This document shows positions 26,001 to 35,300 of a DNA stretch of 64,000 nucleotides, piece after piece. The stretch lies in contig DASZME010000048.1 of assembly GCA_035551995.1 (NCBI GenBank), positions 1 to 64,000 on the forward strand, written 5' to 3'. Source of the DNA: RYN-428 sp035551995. Lineage in GTDB: Bacteria > Planctomycetota > Phycisphaerae > Tepidisphaerales > Tepidisphaeraceae. The notes beneath the pieces were generated by a model, which saw only the letters and a program-made list of their open reading frames with translations, was not told where the DNA came from and did not search any database. Positions within the stretch are counted from its first letter, which is position 1. Each line of letters opens with the position of its first letter. Both the position numbers and the translations under genes were made by a program.

Positions 26001-29000
26001 CAATACGTCATGACGGATTCGGCCGGCAACCAGCGGGCGGTTTTTTACCGGCTTTCGGGGCCGGGACAGCAGGTGGACTACGCCGTATCCAGCACCGAGC
26101 CGGCCGGAACCTATTTGATTTCGGCGACGGAATTGCTGACCGGATTGACGGCCAGGGCCACCGTGAAAATCGTTTCGGGTCATAGCGTCTCGGCGGTGGC
26201 GCCGGCGCCGGTGGTGTATCTGCCGCATCCGGATCGGATTCCGCTGTTTCTTTCGCGCAAAGGCGAGGTTCGCGTGATCGTCGAGGACACGCAATCGCCG
26301 GACGCCGCCGATGCCGAGCGCATCGTCGCGGCACTGAAAAAATCGGGACGGGCGGCGGCGATCGAGAAGGTTGATCCCGGCAGCTATGACGGCCTCAAGA
26401 TGCGCTGGTATCCAACGCGTCATGAGGATGATATCATCGCGAAGATCGATGCCGGGGAAGTAGTCGGGTATCGTCTGGACCTCAAGGCTTACGTCAACAA
26501 TTCCACCCGCGCGCACATCCCCGAAAAAGGGGGCTTTGCCGCGATTAAGCCGAGCTATGTCGTGCGGAATGACGTCGTGCTTTTTTCAGGCGGGCGTTTG
26601 GCGGAAAGCCTGCGGGCTGTTTCCGATTGGATTCAAACCCCTAACGCGCCGGGAAAGGGCGCGGGGGCGATTGAGGTTGGCCTGAGCCCGTTTTGGGCGG
26701 ATCGGGAGGCGGTGGCGATTGTTTCCAACGACGGCGCCGGCCGCAAGGCGAGCGTTGATCGATTGATTGAGTTAATCGATAACGGCGGGAAGGTTGGCGA
26801 TGTTTCTCCGTTTGCGCCGCCGGGAGCGGCGGCGGCCGCGATGACGGCAAGCGGGGCGGCGCGCGTCGCGATCGAAACGCCGTTGAAGGATTTTGTTCCG
26901 CCGGCGTTGGCGGTGGGAATCGCCGCGTCGGCCGACGGGTTCGCGGCGGTGCAGACGAACAGCGCCACGCAAATCGTCGCGCCCGACGGGAAAATTTTGC
27001 GGACGCTGGCGCCGTCGAAGTTCCCGATGGCGATTAGCGCGGGCGGCGTTTATTTCGGCGGCGCAGTGGATATAACGCGGCGGGATCCAAGTTGGCATTT
27101 CGCGACGAACTGGAAAATCGACGTCCATATCGCCGACGCCAAAGGCGCCTCGTCGTCGCTGGATATTCCCGGCGAAGTCGATTGGATCGGCGACCATTTC
27201 CGCGGCTGGGACGGCGGGTATGCCGTCTCCGACGACGGAAAAACCTACTTCGCCGGCCAGGCCGGTGGCGGATTTATCCTGTTCGATCTCCCGTCTAAAA
27301 CCTATCGCAGTTTTCCGTATGATCCCCGCGGCGTCGATTATTACGAGACAGCCCGCGTCCCGCGCTTTATCTCGGCGTCGCGATTTTCACCCGACGGGCA
27401 GTTCATCGCCTTCGCGCTGGCCCATCATCCCAGCGGATATGGCGGGCTTGGCTCGCCGCCGATCAACCCGCTGTCCGCGGAGATCAGGGTGATTCGTGTC
27501 GCCACCGGCGAGATCGTGTGGAAGCACGAGGCGCCGGCGATGCGCGACGGTTCGTTCTCCGCCGCCGGCGATTCACTGGCGATTTGCGACGGGGCGAATC
27601 GTGTCGCGATCATCACCTTCGATCAGCAGGCCGTGATCTTCGACAAGACCGGAATGGAGCTGTTTCGCAAGCCGCTGTTCGATTGGAAAAAGCGGTATGG
27701 CGCCAGCGATGGGCGGACAAACAAGCCTTCGCTTCGCGTCGAGACGACGCGCGATGGATCTACCGTCCTGTTCGCCAGCGGCGACGTTGTTCTATTGACC
27801 GACGGCGGCGGCGCGACGTTGGCCGAGATTAATTCGCCGACCCTGTCCGATGCCCGCCTGGCGGCGGATGGATCACACTTCTTCGTCGCCGATCCCGATG
27901 GCGCGGTCTCATGCTTTGATCGCAAAGGCAATCAACTCTGGTCGGTGCAGTCGCAAGGAACGGGCCCGAAATTGGCCGACGCGCCGGCGGGCGGCGTTTA
28001 TATCGCCGAGGGCGCGGGTAGCCTGTTATTCCTCGACGCCAAGGGAAAACAAGTGCATCGCACGCCACTGGTGCAAGCCACGTCGGCGGCGCCGGTCGAA
28101 CCGGCGTGGAATGCGCTGGCGATGACCGGGCCGGCGCTCTATCGCGAGCCGCGGACGCTGGCCGTCCTGGAAAAATACGGCGCGAAACAGGTGGCGCGGT
28201 GGGAACCGGCCGGGCCGGAGCATGACGCATATGGCCGTAAATTTTACGCGATCGACAAGACGATCACGCTGACGGCGCCGGGAAAGGACGCCCATGTCGT
28301 GCACCTCGTTTACCGGCATCGCGCGGCGGCGGGCCAAGGCCCGACGGTTACCCTCTCGGCCGGCGGGAAATCGCGATCTTTCGTGCTTGATCTGCCGACG
28401 CCGGAGTACAGAGTGGTCGATCTTCCCTGCGAGGAAAGGCAGGATATTTCCGTAACGCTGTCGCCGGCGCCGGAGCTTGAAGTGGCGGAGTTGTCGATCG
28501 ACACGCTTGTTTTCCCCGGCGTCGACGCCTGCTTTATCAAGCCGGCGGGGAGCGCGTTGGATCACGTCGAAGGCCTGGATCTCACCGGCGGAAAAAAACC
28601 AAAGTCCGACGAACTCGATATTCTCGACGAAAAAGACCCGACGCAGGTCGCCAAGGCCGCGGCGGGAAAGATGAAAAACACCGGCATTTTCGCCGCCAAT
28701 CCTGACCCCGATCAGGTGGAAGGTCATTACCTGCGTGCGACGGGCAACGCGCTGGATAATTTCGACGGGCGTCGGTTCCTCGACGGCAAGCCCAGCGCCT
28801 GGTCAAAGGGCGAGAAGGCGCCGTGGGGCTCGCGGCTGCTGATCGACCTGAACCATCTCGCCCGGCCGAAACTGTGCGTGCTTTATGAGCGCACGCTTCG
28901 TCAATCGGAAGTGATGCGGGCGGTGGTGGTTTTGCGCGGCGTAAAAACCGATTTTGATCTCGGCGAGTCCGCCGGGCCCGACCGGCTCGCCAATCAGCCG

Positions 29001-29144
29001 CGCGGGATCGCCGGGTTTCTGGATAACGATCAGTTTTTCAACGTGGTCGATACAGCCGGTGTAGAAATGGACGCCTTGGGCGTCTATGCCTTTTCGGGCC
29101 GCGGAAAAGACCACGGCCTGTCGGAAGTGGAGCTTTACGAGTAG
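23034..29144 (+). CDS. Giant secreted multidomain protein (GH-like barrel, propeller)
   Basis: 2,036 residues. A signal peptide (basic start, hydrophobic IFLALIAMVSIA, cleavage near FTRAED) sends it out of the cytoplasm. Residues about 380-720 look like a TIM-barrel glycosidase-like region (LFLFTIDSCGESDF, FDSFDLYNHKLREVRPDFIA, MSWESYTDYGDWP). It is followed by a flavodoxin-like segment (ALHSHLTRLGYGPVILSEQT, VILIPNYHIPF, FLSRGGKIALVGEQ), as in the trimerisation domain of GH42-type enzymes. From about 1300 to 1720 repeated blades such as GVYIAEGAGSLLFLDAKG indicate a PQQ/WD-type beta-propeller, and the tail may be galactose-binding-like. Catalytic residues cannot be assigned with confidence. 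It probably acts on polysaccharide in the periplasm or outside. It stands just upstream of the TPR/ExbB cluster. Confidence 0.75.
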   Translation: MPLIALCPSLRRSAIFLALIAMVSIAPRFTRAEDPDSLDEKPSKIAPAGVGKATPQGRFSFELVGVDGKPIESSRFVRGIPGQFSVSEFPRSFALEGHPMFEAGRRLDSQLTAGGITVFCDAPTNADGENARYASQCSANLATGKYIVDPFGLTFEVAQGIRATHSALVVRGAAIAIRTAPVTFRAVDAKTGTQVPLSGLSVFCGKTNLLKDLLDTNEPIGFNPLTLYLPVATAYLSSFGDFTIDDGGVVHPSAAAAASFSAGAFVAKIQAKSAAADAVKVGKGYWLASQNLRRVYKRGEIAPFIVFASGDFPAGDLTIVAKTKDAAIPLGVIPMPAVAGADSRLFLLNTGALAPGKYDLSANAADAHPFGVEIVDLLQNSPLFLFTIDSCGESDFALDSAGLDQLRDAGVRCWSSYGFGGALDAKGEGRVPYPAPAADAPPELKRPVSDARALLDDCLRHGLVTIDFEARRDNWYNEGLAYHHTHPMSVDRMIRRVQIFGQELGDYPAFAGMSYTWFPALGGYTEGGVATDPFFGTRMEILREKVKQKTGFLPLTEAESREWRKDAKTEAGIPQALADKRRNYFRAEQRLGFFDSFDLYNHKLREVRPDFIATTACNAGHDEGINVADLAGAHTAMSWESYTDYGDWPMSAGFCADWAHGEAPGKPEWQQVEPSQAEPAIVAKQMYKLARGVEGIGVGVHGPAGARSNARRAKGNRFLERYGSLVAGYQPGMTVAVCVNQLQNRYEYNAHALHSHLTRLGYGPVILSEQTIEKGVPVGVKVILIPNYHIPFSAECQKGFNDFLSRGGKIALVGEQCAPMQGAVRVEVALKELWDLGGFAEHLAFWNEFKKVRPVLEKTMAELGFSPPNGAAPETAVILPMRSAGVKYVAVIASSLEKKDTEFAPAQGVIVKVGSPAQVINLVTGQTLKVTAGAVSVDLVNEPVALLALLDAVPTAMTLHYPAQVNAGDRIELSSESAPASVGDVRVPVQYVMTDSAGNQRAVFYRLSGPGQQVDYAVSSTEPAGTYLISATELLTGLTARATVKIVSGHSVSAVAPAPVVYLPHPDRIPLFLSRKGEVRVIVEDTQSPDAADAERIVAALKKSGRAAAIEKVDPGSYDGLKMRWYPTRHEDDIIAKIDAGEVVGYRLDLKAYVNNSTRAHIPEKGGFAAIKPSYVVRNDVVLFSGGRLAESLRAVSDWIQTPNAPGKGAGAIEVGLSPFWADREAVAIVSNDGAGRKASVDRLIELIDNGGKVGDVSPFAPPGAAAAAMTASGAARVAIETPLKDFVPPALAVGIAASADGFAAVQTNSATQIVAPDGKILRTLAPSKFPMAISAGGVYFGGAVDITRRDPSWHFATNWKIDVHIADAKGASSSLDIPGEVDWIGDHFRGWDGGYAVSDDGKTYFAGQAGGGFILFDLPSKTYRSFPYDPRGVDYYETARVPRFISASRFSPDGQFIAFALAHHPSGYGGLGSPPINPLSAEIRVIRVATGEIVWKHEAPAMRDGSFSAAGDSLAICDGANRVAIITFDQQAVIFDKTGMELFRKPLFDWKKRYGASDGRTNKPSLRVETTRDGSTVLFASGDVVLLTDGGGATLAEINSPTLSDARLAADGSHFFVADPDGAVSCFDRKGNQLWSVQSQGTGPKLADAPAGGVYIAEGAGSLLFLDAKGKQVHRTPLVQATSAAPVEPAWNALAMTGPALYREPRTLAVLEKYGAKQVARWEPAGPEHDAYGRKFYAIDKTITLTAPGKDAHVVHLVYRHRAAAGQGPTVTLSAGGKSRSFVLDLPTPEYRVVDLPCEERQDISVTLSPAPELEVAELSIDTLVFPGVDACFIKPAGSALDHVEGLDLTGGKKPKSDELDILDEKDPTQVAKAAAGKMKNTGIFAANPDPDQVEGHYLRATGNALDNFDGRRFLDGKPSAWSKGEKAPWGSRLLIDLNHLARPKLCVLYERTLRQSEVMRAVVVLRGVKTDFDLGESAGPDRLANQPRGIAGFLDNDQFFNVVDTAGVEMDALGVYAFSGRGKDHGLSEVELYE

Positions 29145-29215
29145 CGGGAAACTTCGCAATATTTTGTCATTCGGCTTTGGGCGCGGCACGGGCGATCGCG
29201 GCCGGCCCGCTTCCT

Positions 29216-29306
29216 CCCTCGCCCGGTACTCCGGCGGCGGGTTTGAGCGAGGGATATTCGCCGCGATGGAATTGTCCTGCATCGCCGTCTCCCGGGTCAC
29301 CGGGAG
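29216..29306. repeat. Two CT-rich/GA-rich hairpins in the giant-gene gap
   Basis: The first (29216-29253) has arms CCCTCGC and GCGAGGG, the second (29289-29306) CTCCCGG and CCGGGAG. Both are members of the same loose hairpin family as at 22923. They fill the 230-base gap between the two giant genes; no other feature is seen there. Confidence 0.5.
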
Positions 29307-29378
29307 AGGGAATCAAAAAGCGATCGAGCTTCGTCATTATTGAATTGATTCGAAATAGTCGCGTGAGAGGTTGAGTTC

Positions 29379-32300
29379 ATGAAAAGACGGCATTTGTTGG
29401 CGGCGGCATGTGTGTTTGGCCTGGCGATGGAAGTCGGCGTTTCGCATGGCGCTCCTCAACCGGCAGGCGCGACAACGCCCGCCTCCGTCCCGGCGGCCGC
29501 TCCCGGCGGAATACCGGCGGCGCAAAAGGCGCTGGCCGAGAAACGCTACGCCGACGTCGATCCCGCACTTGCCGTGCAGCTTGCCCAGAAGCTTGCCGAT
29601 CCGGTCGCGCTTCGCCTTTCGCTCGACGCGGCCCTTGCCTCCGGCCGGATGGTCACCGCCAACCAGCGCGTCAACGAACTGTTCAAGGCCAGCGCCGGCA
29701 AAGACCTTGACCTGCTGCTGCTCAGCGCCAAGACCGCCGACGCCATCGGCGATCAGCGAACCGCGCAACTGCGATATCTCGCTTATGCCCGACAGAGCGA
29801 CGGCAAAACGCCCAGCCTGGAATTCGCGCTGGATTACGCGCTTCGGCGCGAGGCGTATCCGGAAGAATATAAGAAATATGTCAAGAGCTTCGGCGCCGAC
29901 GCCCATGCGTGGCGCGTCGGGCAGGCCCAGCTCGCCAAGCTGATCGAAGCGGTCGACGCCGATCGCATTCTGGACCTGGCGACGTTCCTGACCGATACGT
30001 TCCCGCAGGCCGAGCAGGTGGAATTCGTTCATAACGCCATCCGCAACGCGGCCGAGGCGTTTGTCTTCGGGAAGGAGCCCAGGGAACGCTATTGGAAGCC
30101 GCTCGTGGCGCTCACCCGCCATCCGGTGATCGACATCCGTTTTCTCGATCCGCTTTATGCCGGCGGGGCCGGGGCGGTCACCGACGAGCAGCGCGTTAAG
30201 CTGACGATCGATCTTCTGTCGGCGAGCAAGACGCGACTTCCCCGCGACATCATCAGCCAGTTCGGCGTCGATCTGCGCGGCTTAAAGAACCCCGATCTTC
30301 AGGCGCAGGCGGCCAAGGCGTTCATCGCCGCCGCCCCGATCTACACGACGGCCGGCGCCGTCTATACGCCCCAGGACCGCGAGGGATACGCGGAATATCT
30401 TCGCGTGCTCGGCGAATCGCCCGCCATCTTCCACGGCAAGGACAATCCCCTTTTGTCTCCCGCCCAATACGCGGCGTACGTGAGCGGTTACATCGCGAAA
30501 AATCCCGATGACCTCGGCGGCGCCCGCGAGCGGATTCAATGGGTCTCCCAGAGCTATCTCGCGGGCGATCCCGCCGCCCGCGCCGCGTTCCTTGAACAAC
30601 AACTCGCCGCCTTAAACGGGCAGCAATTATCCGATCTGGCGTCGCTGTCGCACGCGGCGAACGTGCAGGAACTCGTCAATAAATGGGCGGCCGGGAAGTC
30701 GTTCAGGGACGTGCTGGACGCGCGCGTGCAGCTTCTTCCGCAATATGCCGCCGCCAAGGACAAAGCGGGCATTCTCGCGGTCGGCCGCGACTATCTCGCG
30801 GCTTATCCGACGATGTTTAACCGCGACACGGTCAACCAGTACGTCATCGGAAGCACGATCATCGACGCGCCCGAAAAGCTCGCGCTGCTCAAAGCGGCGA
30901 TCGACAGGGCGGGATACACCGCCGCGATGAAGTCCCTCATCGACGCGATGGGCGGCAATGGCGCGTGGGCGAAAGACGCGGCTTTCCAGCAGGTTAAAGC
31001 CGCTTTTGACCAGAAACCGGCCGGGAAAGATCCCGCCTCCGCCACCCTCGTCACGCTCAGCGCCATCAAGGCCAATCCCGCCAACCCCGACCCGGCCGTT
31101 CTGGCGGCGGTGCAGAAATTCCTCGCCGACTACAAGGGAACGATTCCCGCCGGCGGCGAAAAGCTGGCGAGCGTTCAGGACGTGGTGGTGCAGCAGATTT
31201 TCGACGCCCATGTGGCCCACGTCGGTAATAATGTGCCCGCATCGAGCGCCTTTGCGCTGGCCTGGGCGCCGCGACTTGGCGTGGGGACCAATTGGGATCG
31301 GATGACCACGCATCTCCGCGCCCGCCGGGACGGGGCGACGCTGGCCAAGCTGATTCCGATCTACGCGTCGGCCGTGACGGCGGCGGGATCGACGCCCGCC
31401 GCGAACGCCGCCGCCGCGATAACATGGCGGAGTCTGTGGGCCGCCGAGGCGCCCGCGGGAAAATTGGCGTCGCCGCTGGAAAGCGTCTACGACCTGATGG
31501 GACCGGATCTGGCCGGCGGATATGTCTACAGCCAGCGGACGGCGTGGGATACCCAGCGCCAGTTCCAGGCCGACCAAATCGCCCGCGCCGTGGCCGCCAA
31601 GGGCGGAAAACTTTCCGATCCGGCACTCGTCCGCGGACTGCTCAACCAGCAGTGGGGAATTGTCACCGGCGCGGCCAACATGAAAGTTCCCGCCGAGTCC
31701 ACCCGCGTTCTCTGGGATGCGTATCTGGCCGATCTGGCCGCCGGGGGGGCGATCGATCTGGATCTGGAAGGGCGCACGCACGGCATTTATGCGTCGGGAA
31801 AGAAGGACGCGGAAGCGGCGGCGTTTTTAACGTCGTATTTGCAAATTCTGGAAAAACGCACGCCCGAGCAGCGCGTCGCGGGGCTGGCGTCGGTGTTTCA
31901 CTGGAGCAATCTTCCGGCCGACCCGGCAGGCCAGGCCCCCGCCGCCAACTCGCGCCGATCGATCATTCTCAAGACGATGAAGCCGCTGTATGCCCAGATC
32001 GCGCCGCGCGATTTTGACGCCGTCGCCATTCCGGGCAACGCGATTCTCGAAGTGGCCCAGATGGCCAGCGCGACCGTGCCGACGGCAAAAGGAACCGATC
32101 CCCAGGCCGCCGCGATCATCGTCGATCAGAAGAAACAGGCCCTGGAACTCGGTCGTCTGTGGATGAAGATGCTCACGGCCGGCGCGAAAAACGAGGCGCA
32201 GGCGAGCTATTGGTACGGCATCGCCCAGGCGATCTTCCAGGACGCCGTCGCCGCGGACGATCCCAAGGCGATCACAGAAGCCGTGGCGCAATACGGCGAA

Positions 32301-35300
32301 ATGATCGCCAAGGACAATATTTCCGATTCCACGTACAGCGCCAACATCGCGCCGGTCCTCAAGACGCTGGACGATCGCGGCGCCGACGAGTCCGAATATG
32401 TATTTGTCGCCGCGATTCAGCACGGCAAGGCGATTGATTCCGTCTCCCGTCAGCTCATGCTCGCCAAGGCAAAATCCGCCACCCGCATTCAAGGGCTGAT
32501 CCCCGTTCCCCCCACCGATCCCAGTTACGATCTGTACCTGGCTTCGGCGTCGCTGATGGGCGGCGATGAGAGCAAGGCGTGGGAACTGACGGCGCCGAAG
32601 CTCAATTTGCTCAAGGCCAACTGGGAAGGTTTTGACGCCCGTTATGTCGCGTGGTCGGTCGAGCAGATGCGCAAGCAGAAACTGCTCAAGGAATCGCTGG
32701 AATTCGCTTTCAATATTTTGCTTCGAGAAAACGACCTTGATCCGGAAACCGCCGGCCATGTGCTTCTGTCGCAGAGCGACGTCTATAAGGACATGGAAAA
32801 CTATCAGGCCGCCCGGCTCGGCTACGAGGGCCTGAAAAATAACAACCGCTACGCCAAGACCGAAGCCGGCCAGAAGGCCGTCTACCGGCTGATCGAGCTG
32901 CACATCCTGACCAAGGATTACACCGCCGCCGAAACGCTGCTCGAACGCATGGTCGACGCCGACGACGTCAAAAAACAGGCCGAAGCCTATTACTTATATG
33001 CCGAGATGGCCTTCCAGCAGGCTCAGTACAAAGAGGCGAAGGACTACCTGAAAAAGGTAAAGGACCGCGTTGCCAATCACGTCGAGGCCTCTTTGCTTGA
33101 AGGGGAGCTGAACCTGATTCTGCCGGGCGGATTGGCCAACACGGAAGTCGCGATCGGCGATCCTCGCCTGAGCACCGTGGTGATCCCCGGCCGCTATCTC
33201 ACGCTGCAGTTACAGGACCCCAATCTGTCCGTCGCCCGCGGCGGCGCGGCCATTCCGGTCATCGTGACGACCAGCAAAGGGGGGGACGTCGAACACGTCA
33301 AGCTGATTCCCAGCTCGGCCAACAAAAGTCTCTTCACCGCGCGCATCGCCACCGCGCTCGGGCACGCCGTGAAAGACAATCTCACGCTCGAACTGGTCGG
33401 CGACGATATCGTGAAGTATGTGATCGATCCCGATTTCCAGAAGGCCAACGATCTTCACTATCCGCCCAAGGAGCTTGAAGTGCGCAGCGACGCGCGACTG
33501 GTCGCCAGCAGCGGCGAGATTCTGTCGGTGGAAGAGGAGGAGAAGCGCGAGCTTGAGCGCCAGCTTCAACGCCGCGAGGTGATCGAAAGCCGCCGGCTTG
33601 AAGTGGCGCGCGACGGTCACACCATCCGTCCCGGCAGCCCGATCTACGTTCAGGTAACCGATCCCGATCAGGATTTGACCGACGCGCCCGATACCGTAAA
33701 GGTCGATCTGCACACCACGTCGGGCGAAACGCTGGAAGGTTTCTCGCTGACCGAGACCGGGCCGCACACGGGCATCTTCCGCGGCGCCGTCCCGACCGGA
33801 ATCCCGCAGCCGCGGGCGCTGGCGTCGGACACCGACGACAACCGCGATCCCAACTCCGTCATTCGACCCGTCGCGCCAGGGTTGGCCGGCGGATGGGTAA
33901 GCCTTTCGGACGGCCACAAAAATAAATGGCTTGAAGTCGATACGATGGGCTCGCACGAAGTGTCATCGATCACGATGGAGATTCCGCATCTCGATAGCGT
34001 CAAGGACCTGGCGTTGCTCGGGATGCTTGCCGACGACTATGAAGAACTCGCCTCGCTCCCCGCTCGCACCGACGGCGCGAAAGGCGGCGTGCAAATCGAA
34101 ATCGCCCCCCTCCACGCCGGCGATACCATCGAACAGATGCGCCGCCATTTGAAGCTCGCGGCGACAGAAACCATCACCCAGGAGGCGCCGGTCCTGCTTC
34201 GCGAATCCACGCCGCTCAAGGACAAAGGCGACGCCTGGGCGACCATGCACCTGCGCGGCACGTTCTGGCTCACCGAGAACAAATCCCTTGAAATGGGATA
34301 CATGCAGCCCTATGCGGGATACGCCCAGCGCTGCTATGTGCTGATCGACGGACAGATCGTCCTGGATCATTTCAACCAGCAGACGGCCCAGGTCAGCGCT
34401 CGCGTCGATCTGGCCAAAGGCCCGCACACGATGGAAATTCTGCTCGATGAGAATCATCGGGCGGCGCAGGTGATCGTCGGCTTCCGCCAGCCGGACGGAA
34501 CGCTGGCGGCGTTGCCGGCCGAATGGTTCTCGACGCAGAGCCATCCTGAACTGCTCGAATACCTGCGGCCCAAGGGGAAGATCGCCGTCGCCGGCGATAT
34601 GCTGACGGCGACGTTCGAGAAGCCGGTCCGGCTGCGGAAGGTGCGGGCGATGTTCCGCGATTTCACCGGGACGGCGATCGCCGTCAAGCATGTGACGATT
34701 ACCGACGCGGCCGGGAAGGCCGTGGTTCCCGTTCCGCCGGAAGCCGCCGCCAAGGGTGTCCTTTCGATCGCCCCGGGCGATCAGGTCGTCATCAACTACA
34801 ACGACGTCAAGCGCCTGTACGGCTCGTCGAAAGTGCTCGGCGCGTCGCTGAATTCGTCCTACTTCAACGGCAAAATCTCGCTGGCCGAGGAGATCATCAC
34901 CGCCAATCCGAATAACCCGACGGAAAAGGTGACCGAGTACCTGCCGGCCAAGCGCTGCCGGGCCGGCGACCAGTTGATGGTGGTCGTCACCGATTATGAC
35001 GAAGACACCACCGACGGCCGCGATACCGTCGACGTGAAAGTCACCACCTCGTCCGGCGAAACGCTCACGCTCAAGGCGCTGGAAACCTACGTCAATCACA
35101 GCGAAGAATGGCACAACCATGCCGGGCAGTTCCTGGCGATCCTGAAGTTCGGCGCCGTCACCAAGGGCGACACCATTAAGGTCAACCCCGGCGACAAGAT
35201 CACCGTCAGCTATCTGGATCGCGAGAATACCAACCCCGGCATACCGATCGAACGCACGTACACGGTGACCGAAGCCGGCGCGGAGATGCCGCGCCTCACG

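Noticed and set aside
24843..26516. 557-codon minus-strand frame inside the 2,036-residue gene
   Set aside because: Its Arg/His-dense composition mirrors the plus-strand codon bias and it has no signal, motif or RBS.
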